Assembly: GCA_945875335.1 (NCBI GenBank)
Contig: CAMCKD010000009.1
Coordinates: forward strand, 1 to 34,203
Source: an uncultured Clostridia bacterium
GTDB taxonomy: Bacteria; Bacillota; Clostridia; Oscillospirales; Oscillospiraceae
Length of the DNA: 34,203 nucleotides
Direction: 5' to 3'
The notes below the pieces were generated by a model. It searched no databases and had not been told where the DNA came from. It saw only the letters and a list, made by a program, of their open reading frames with translations. Below are positions 30,117 through 34,203 of this stretch, piece by piece. Both the position numbers and the translations under genes were made by a program. Every line of letters begins with the position of its first letter. Position 1 is the stretch's first letter.

Positions 30117-31468
30117 GTTACAGTTCCTCCTTCGGGTTGTGTCAGATTTTTAACCCATTTGTATTTTTTGAAGTGTATGTACACTGCGGGGAGCTTGATG
30201 ATCTCATCCAGGTTGATGATAAAATAAACCGCAAGAACCGGCAGCTTCCAGACAAATGCCGCCAGCAATCCCAACGGAACCGTAATGCCCCATAGGGTAA
30301 CCGCGTCGCAGAGGAAGCCGAATTTGCTGTCCCCACCGGCGCAGAAGATTCCGCCAATCACTGTGCTGTTCACCGATTTCCCTATGCAGTAATAGGAACA
30401 GATTGCCAGCATCCCGTTCAGGTATGCCTTTGCGTCAGGCGTCAGACTTGCCATGCTTACGATCAACGGACGAAGCAGGAGCAGCACACCGCCGGTGATT
30501 GCCCCGAAGAGAATGGACAGTCGGGCAATACGAATTCCGTAGGACTTTGCCCGCTCCAGATGGTTCGCCCCCAGCTCGTTTCCCACCAGTATTCCCCCGC
30601 CGCTTCCAATGCCCATGCAAACACAAATCAGGAGATTTTTTGCGATGTTAGCTAGGGAATTTGCCGCAACCGCATCGCTGCCCATGTGTCCCATAATCAC
30701 ACTGCCCATGGTAAAGCCCACACCCCAGACGATTTCATTTCCCAGTACCGGGGCGGTATATTTCCAGAATCTGCGGCACAGCGCATTGTCCCGAACGCGG
30801 AAATACTGCCAGCGGAACCCGATGCACCCACTGAAGCGGGAGTCCAGGAATGCCCAAATCAGCTCCGCCAGGCGTGCCAGGACGGTGGCAATGGCAGCGC
30901 CCACAATTCCCAGCCGGGGCAGCCCAAACAGACCGAAAATCAGCAGGGCATTCAGGCCGATATTCAGCAATACCGAGACGGACCCAATGCGGGAGGCGGT
31001 GGAAGCCCGTCCGCAATTCTTCATAATACACAGATATACCTGAGAGATCCCGCACAGTAGGTAGGAAAGACTGACTGCGCGGAGATAAGCGGCTCCATTG
31101 GCGATCAGCGTCGGTTCATTGGTAAAGATTCTCATAACAGCCTGGGGCATCAGCGCGGTGATCAGGGTGAACCCGGCACTGACCGGCATGGTAACCTTAA
31201 GTGCCATGCCAAGAATCCTTTCCACGGCGTCCCGGTTTCCATTGCCCCAGTACTGGGCAGCAAAGATGCTCGCCCCGATGGTCATGGCAGAAAGATACAG
31301 GCTGAACACAAACTGCACCTGGGAAGCCAGGGAAATGCCTGCCATTGCATCCTGATTCAGCATCCCCAGCATCACCGCATCCGAAGCGCTGACCGCTGCC
31401 AGCATGAACTGCTGGAAGGCAATGGGAAGCACCAGGCCGCGAAGCTTCTTGCCAAATCCCTTTTCCAT
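30113..31468 (-). CDS. MATE family multidrug/cation antiporter
   Basis: A 451-residue membrane protein with about 12 hydrophobic segments in two halves. Family features are the start KLRGLVLPIAFQQFMLAAVSASDAVMLG, the Q-rich AISLASQVQFVFS and the second-half GNELGANHLERAKSYG, typical of MATE exporters that use Na+ or H+ gradients. AGGGGG precedes the start. First gene of an operon with the O-acetyltransferase and divergent from an AraC regulator. The arrangement suggests that the regulator senses a compound which the pump exports and the acetyltransferase modifies (inference). Confidence 0.93.
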   Translation of the reverse strand: MEKGFGKKLRGLVLPIAFQQFMLAAVSASDAVMLGMLNQDAMAGISLASQVQFVFSLYLSAMTIGASIFAAQYWGNGNRDAVERILGMALKVTMPVSAGFTLITALMPQAVMRIFTNEPTLIANGAAYLRAVSLSYLLCGISQVYLCIMKNCGRASTASRIGSVSVLLNIGLNALLIFGLFGLPRLGIVGAAIATVLARLAELIWAFLDSRFSGCIGFRWQYFRVRDNALCRRFWKYTAPVLGNEIVWGVGFTMGSVIMGHMGSDAVAANSLANIAKNLLICVCMGIGSGGGILVGNELGANHLERAKSYGIRIARLSILFGAITGGVLLLLRPLIVSMASLTPDAKAYLNGMLAICSYYCIGKSVNSTVIGGIFCAGGDSKFGFLCDAVTLWGITVPLGLLAAFVWKLPVLAVYFIINLDEIIKLPAVYIHFKKYKWVKNLTQPEGGTVT

Positions 31469-31480
31469 GGAGACACCCCC

Positions 31481-31509
31481 TTGAAAATACCGATGTAATC
31501 TGATATGAT
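31481..31509 (+). promoter_or_regulatory. Promoter of the AraC-type regulator gene
   Basis: TTGAAA (31481-31486), 17-bp spacer and TATGAT (31504-31509) preceded by TGA (extended -10). A short palindrome ATGATG-G-CATCAT (31505-31517) overlaps its end and may be a binding site. Confidence 0.65.
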
Positions 31510-31515
31510 GGCATC

Positions 31516-31544
31516 ATTATAGTATATTTTTTCAGGTTTGTCTT
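31516..31544 (-). promoter_or_regulatory. Promoter of the MATE/O-acetyltransferase operon
   Basis: Minus-strand AAGACA (31539-31544), 17-bp spacer and TATAAT (31516-31521). The -35 is weak, as expected of a promoter needing an activator such as the divergent AraC protein. Confidence 0.55.
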
Positions 31545-31593
31545 TCAGAATATCACATACAACTTTAACAATCGTACATTTTGGGAGAATGGT

Positions 31594-32460
31594 ATGAACT
31601 TAACGGTTTTACAGGACAGCTCCGAGCAGATTCATTATAACAATCCCTGCATCCCCATCTATGTCCGCCGGGGAAATCTGCGGAGCTTCTCCAATATGGC
31701 AGCGCTGTGTCACTGGCACGATGATGTGGAGCTGCTGCTGACTCGCCAGGGCTACCTGAACTACAATATCAACGGCAGCACGGTACGCCTGGCAGAGGGC
31801 AGTGCCATCTTTGTAAATTCCAGGCAAATGCACTTTGGCTACAGCGCCGATGGAACGGACTGCGAGTATGTGTGTATTACCTTTCGCCCTCAACTGCTTT
31901 GCGGAAACGAGGAGCTGGTCAATCAATATGTTTTTCCGGTGCTGTCCGCGCCCCAGGTGCCCTATCTGCTTTTTAAAGCTGCCATCCATGAAGCTGTTCT
32001 GGCGCTGCTGGATCAAATCGACACACTGTACGACACCAAGCCGGTGGGCTATGAGCTGTCCGCCCTCAGCTGCTTATTCGCCCTACAGGCAGAGCTGTAC
32101 CAGTATGTGGCCCGGCACACCGACGCACTGGCCGCAGGGGACAGCTGCCTGCGAATTGTCAGAAAAATGCTGGACTATATCCGCACGCATTATGCCGAAC
32201 ATATCACCCTGGAAGCAATCGCCAACGCCGGGTGTGTCTGCCGGACAAGATGCTGCCAGATGTTCAAGCAGTATCTGAATATGTCCCCCATCGACTATCT
32301 CAATTCTTTCCGCCTGGAAAAGGGGATGGAACTGTTAAAGCAAACCGACCTGTCCATCACAGAAATTTCCTCCGCCTGCGGTTTTTCCAGCCCCAGTTAT
32401 TTTGCGGAGCGGTTTCTGATGGCCAAAGGCTGCACCCCGACACAATATCGGAGAGACTAA
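31594..32460 (+). CDS. AraC family transcriptional regulator with cupin sensor
   Basis: 288 residues. The N-terminal half holds a cupin-like ligand domain (LCHWHDDVELLLTRQGYLNYNINGS ... SAIFVNSRQMHFG). The C-terminal part (about 190-288) has two helix-turn-helix units: HITLEAIANAGCVCRTRCCQMFKQYLNMSP and SITEISSACGFSSPSYFAERF, then CTPTQYRR. GGGAG lies before the ATG. Divergent from the MATE operon over 125 bp, which it most likely controls. The first HTH has an unusual Cys-rich stretch (CVCRTRCC). Confidence 0.92.
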   Translation: MNLTVLQDSSEQIHYNNPCIPIYVRRGNLRSFSNMAALCHWHDDVELLLTRQGYLNYNINGSTVRLAEGSAIFVNSRQMHFGYSADGTDCEYVCITFRPQLLCGNEELVNQYVFPVLSAPQVPYLLFKAAIHEAVLALLDQIDTLYDTKPVGYELSALSCLFALQAELYQYVARHTDALAAGDSCLRIVRKMLDYIRTHYAEHITLEAIANAGCVCRTRCCQMFKQYLNMSPIDYLNSFRLEKGMELLKQTDLSITEISSACGFSSPSYFAERFLMAKGCTPTQYRRD

Positions 32461-32508
32461 GGAATAATTTCAGAAAATGAGTTTTATAGCTGCGTCCGTG
32501 CAGTACCT

Positions 32509-32517
32509 TGCTATAAA
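32509..32517 (+). promoter_or_regulatory. Possible extended -10 promoter of the two-component operon
   Basis: TGCTATAAA 27 bp before the regulator ATG. No good -35 lies 17 bp upstream. Confidence 0.4.
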
Positions 32518-32543
32518 ATAGAAAACGAAAGAAGGTGTTTGCC

Positions 32544-33221
32544 ATGCAGAAGATACTCCTTTTAGAGGATGATACCGCTCTGGGAAACGGCATTCGTCTG
32601 GCGCTGCTAAGCCCCTCGGTGCAGCTTACGCTTTGCCGCACGCTGGCGCAGGCACGCAGCGCGTTTGCGCAGAGCAGCTTTGACCTGCTGATTCTGGATA
32701 TCAATCTGCCCGACGGCAGCGGTCTGGAGCTGCTGGAGCAGGTTCGGAAAACAAGCGATGTGCCTGTGATTTTGCTGACTGCCAACGATATGGAGATGGA
32801 TGTTGTCACAGGGCTGGAATCCGGGGCGGACGATTACATCACAAAGCCTTTTTCTCTGGCAATCCTACGGGCAAGGGTGAACGCCCAACTGCGGCGGGGA
32901 ATGTCCACGAAAACATCCTGTATTGAGATTGACAGGTTCCAGTTTGACTTTGACCGGATGGAGTTCCGCAAAGACGGTCAGCTTATGGAACTGAGCAAAA
33001 CGGAACAGAAGCTGCTGCGAATTTTAATCGAAAACCGTGGGCAGACCCTGTCCCGCGGCACACTGATAGACCGGGTCTGGACGGATGGGGCGGAATTCGT
33101 GGACGAAAATGCCCTGTCCGTTACCGTCAAGCGGCTGCGGGATAAACTGGAGGACACACCTTCCAGCCCGCAGTATTTGAAAACGGTGTACGGCATCGGT
33201 TACACCTGGGCGGTGAAGTGA
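32544..33221 (+). CDS. OmpR/PhoB-type response regulator
   Basis: 225 residues from the ATG at 32544, which has AAGGTG upstream. Receiver domain: ILLLEDD at 4-10, phosphoacceptor Asp52 in LILDINLPDGSG, Thr79 in LLTAND and Lys101 in YITKPF. DNA-binding winged helix at about 130-225 (ELSKTEQKLLRILIENRGQTLSRGTLIDRVW ... TVKRLRDKLED ... YGIGYTW). The kinase gene begins 1 bp after its stop, so the pair is co-translated. Confidence 0.95.
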   Translation: MQKILLLEDDTALGNGIRLALLSPSVQLTLCRTLAQARSAFAQSSFDLLILDINLPDGSGLELLEQVRKTSDVPVILLTANDMEMDVVTGLESGADDYITKPFSLAILRARVNAQLRRGMSTKTSCIEIDRFQFDFDRMEFRKDGQLMELSKTEQKLLRILIENRGQTLSRGTLIDRVWTDGAEFVDENALSVTVKRLRDKLEDTPSSPQYLKTVYGIGYTWAVK

Positions 33222-33222
33222 T

Positions 33223-34119
33223 ATGACAGTTTGGGGATATGCAATCATCGCTGCTTCCATTTTACTTGCGGGCGGAATCGTATTCTGTTATCGCCGGCGC
33301 ACCCGGCGGATTCTGGGGAGCCTGAGCAGGATGCTGGACATTGCCATGGAGGGGAATTTCACCGAGGACAGCTTCGACGAGAGCCTGCTCTCCGCGCTGG
33401 AAAGCAAGCTGGCCCACTACCTTGCGGCGTCCACGGTGTCCGCCAGGAATGTAGCCGAGGAGAAGGACAAGCTGAAAGCCCTCATCGGGGACATTTCCCA
33501 CCAGACCAAAACGCCCATCGCAAACATCCTGCTCTACACCCAGCTTCTCATGGAGCAGCCGGGAAACCTCGATTTTCTGGATGCGCTGGAGGGACAGACG
33601 AGGAAGCTCCAAAGCCTGATTGAAGCATTGGTAAAAACCTCCCGCTTAGAATCCGGGATTATCGCTCTGCACCCGGCGGACGGAAACCTGCAAACGGTAA
33701 TCGATGCCGCCCTTTCTCAGATCGCGCCAAAGGCTGCGGCGAAGGGAATTCAAATCTCCCTGGAACCTACGGATGCCGACGCTGTCTTTGATCCGAAATG
33801 GACGGAGGAAGCTGTCTACAATCTGCTGGACAATGCCGTGAAATATACCCCCGCCGGCGGAGCGGTTGGCGTGTCGGTGACGGCTTACCAGCTGTTCTCT
33901 GCTGTCCATGTCAGCGATGCCGGGCCGGGAATTGCCGAAGAGGAACAGCCCAGGGTGTTCCAGCGGTTTTATCGTGGTGCGGAACACAGTGATGAAGAAG
34001 GCGTGGGAATTGGGCTGTATCTGGTGCGGCAAATCGCCGAGGGTCAGGGCGGCTATGTGAAGGTCAGCTCTCGGGTTGGTTCAGGCAGCACCTTTTCCCT
34101 GTATCTCCCCAGAAAATGA
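33223..34119 (+). CDS. Sensor histidine kinase, short-sensor type
   Basis: 298 residues with a single N-terminal membrane segment (about 5-23) and almost no extracellular part. The H-box is DISHQTKTPIAN with His93, the N-box NLLDNAVKYTP near 203, G1 DAGPGI near 231 and G2 GVGIGLYLV near 258. Kinases of this kind in Firmicutes often work with antimicrobial-peptide ABC exporters (BceS-like logic), because they lack a sensor domain of their own. The downstream gene is outside the window, so this cannot be checked here. A class B repeat begins 33 bp after the stop. Confidence 0.94.
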   Translation: MTVWGYAIIAASILLAGGIVFCYRRRTRRILGSLSRMLDIAMEGNFTEDSFDESLLSALESKLAHYLAASTVSARNVAEEKDKLKALIGDISHQTKTPIANILLYTQLLMEQPGNLDFLDALEGQTRKLQSLIEALVKTSRLESGIIALHPADGNLQTVIDAALSQIAPKAAAKGIQISLEPTDADAVFDPKWTEEAVYNLLDNAVKYTPAGGAVGVSVTAYQLFSAVHVSDAGPGIAEEEQPRVFQRFYRGAEHSDEEGVGIGLYLVRQIAEGQGGYVKVSSRVGSGSTFSLYLPRK

Positions 34120-34152
34120 AAATTGCATATCGGCTTCCGTCAGCAACCCGGT

Positions 34153-34203
34153 AAATTGTTGTTTGTAGAGCGCACCCTTGCCCTCCCCTCTGGGGAGGGT
34201 GGC
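34153..34203. repeat. Palindromic intergenic element, class B, left part only (cut by window edge)
   Basis: AAATTGTTGTTT (34153-34164), then GCACCCTTG and the hairpin CCCTCCCC-TCT-GGGGAGGG, as in the copy at 20134. Outside the motif, GCATATCGGCTTCCGTCAG (34126 on) matches the outer flank of the class A copy at 4204-4222, showing that the shared end is longer than 12 bp. Confidence 0.85.

Overview
The window looks like a gut-type member of the Clostridia, most likely Oscillospiraceae/Ruminococcaceae. This is inferred from a GC-rich chromosome with Firmicutes-style gene order (ftsE-ftsX-M23 hydrolases next to an S41 protease), strong GGAGG ribosome sites, TTGACA-17-TATAAT promoters, a small alarmone synthetase, and dense GC-rich palindromic intergenic repeats. 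No rRNA or species marker is present, so the genus is not claimed.

Region 1 (1-8763) is housekeeping on the minus strand. It holds a Trk potassium uptake operon (trkA-trkH) with its own promoter, an S41/PDZ protease, and a four-gene ftsE-ftsX-M23-M23 operon for division-linked cell wall hydrolysis. Region 2 (9150-12895) is a three-gene minus-strand ABC export operon whose permease carries a C-terminal CPBP (Abi) protease domain. Region 3 (13300-14888) is a plus-strand pair of small (p)ppGpp synthetase and TauE/SafE transporter. Region 4 (15125-18039) is a minus-strand cassette of two esterase-fold hydrolases and an ATP-grasp ligase, with a clear promoter and terminator but no assignable substrate. 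Region 5 (18064-20093) is mutY plus a PHP phosphatase, followed by a secreted, membrane-anchored PIG-L deacetylase on the plus strand.

Region 6 (21885-29030) is the most unusual part. A tRNA-Arg(ACG) gene carries an integrated element of about 7.07 kb, bounded by a perfect 47-nt direct repeat of the tRNA 3' half. From attL the element encodes a tyrosine integrase with an embedded XRE-type helix-turn-helix, a CI-like repressor, a divergent operator region, two small DNA-binding proteins, a replication module (replisome organizer and helicase loader), cargo genes, a ribbon-helix-helix regulator, and a 29-residue hydrophobic toxin with an antisense RNA that was not in any long ORF. No capsid, portal, terminase or tail gene is visible. 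The layout fits a compact phage satellite (PICI-like) or a minimal integrative element. Tandem tRNA-3'-end scars and a group II intron maturase remnant lie just beyond attR.

Region 7 (29487-34203) holds an O-acetyltransferase/MATE operon, a divergent AraC regulator and an OmpR-type two-component system.

At least seven copies or partial copies of a palindromic element family bounded by AAATTGTTGTTT and AAACAACAATTT sit between genes across the whole chromosome part, and none is seen inside the integrated element. They come in two core classes that share the same ends.
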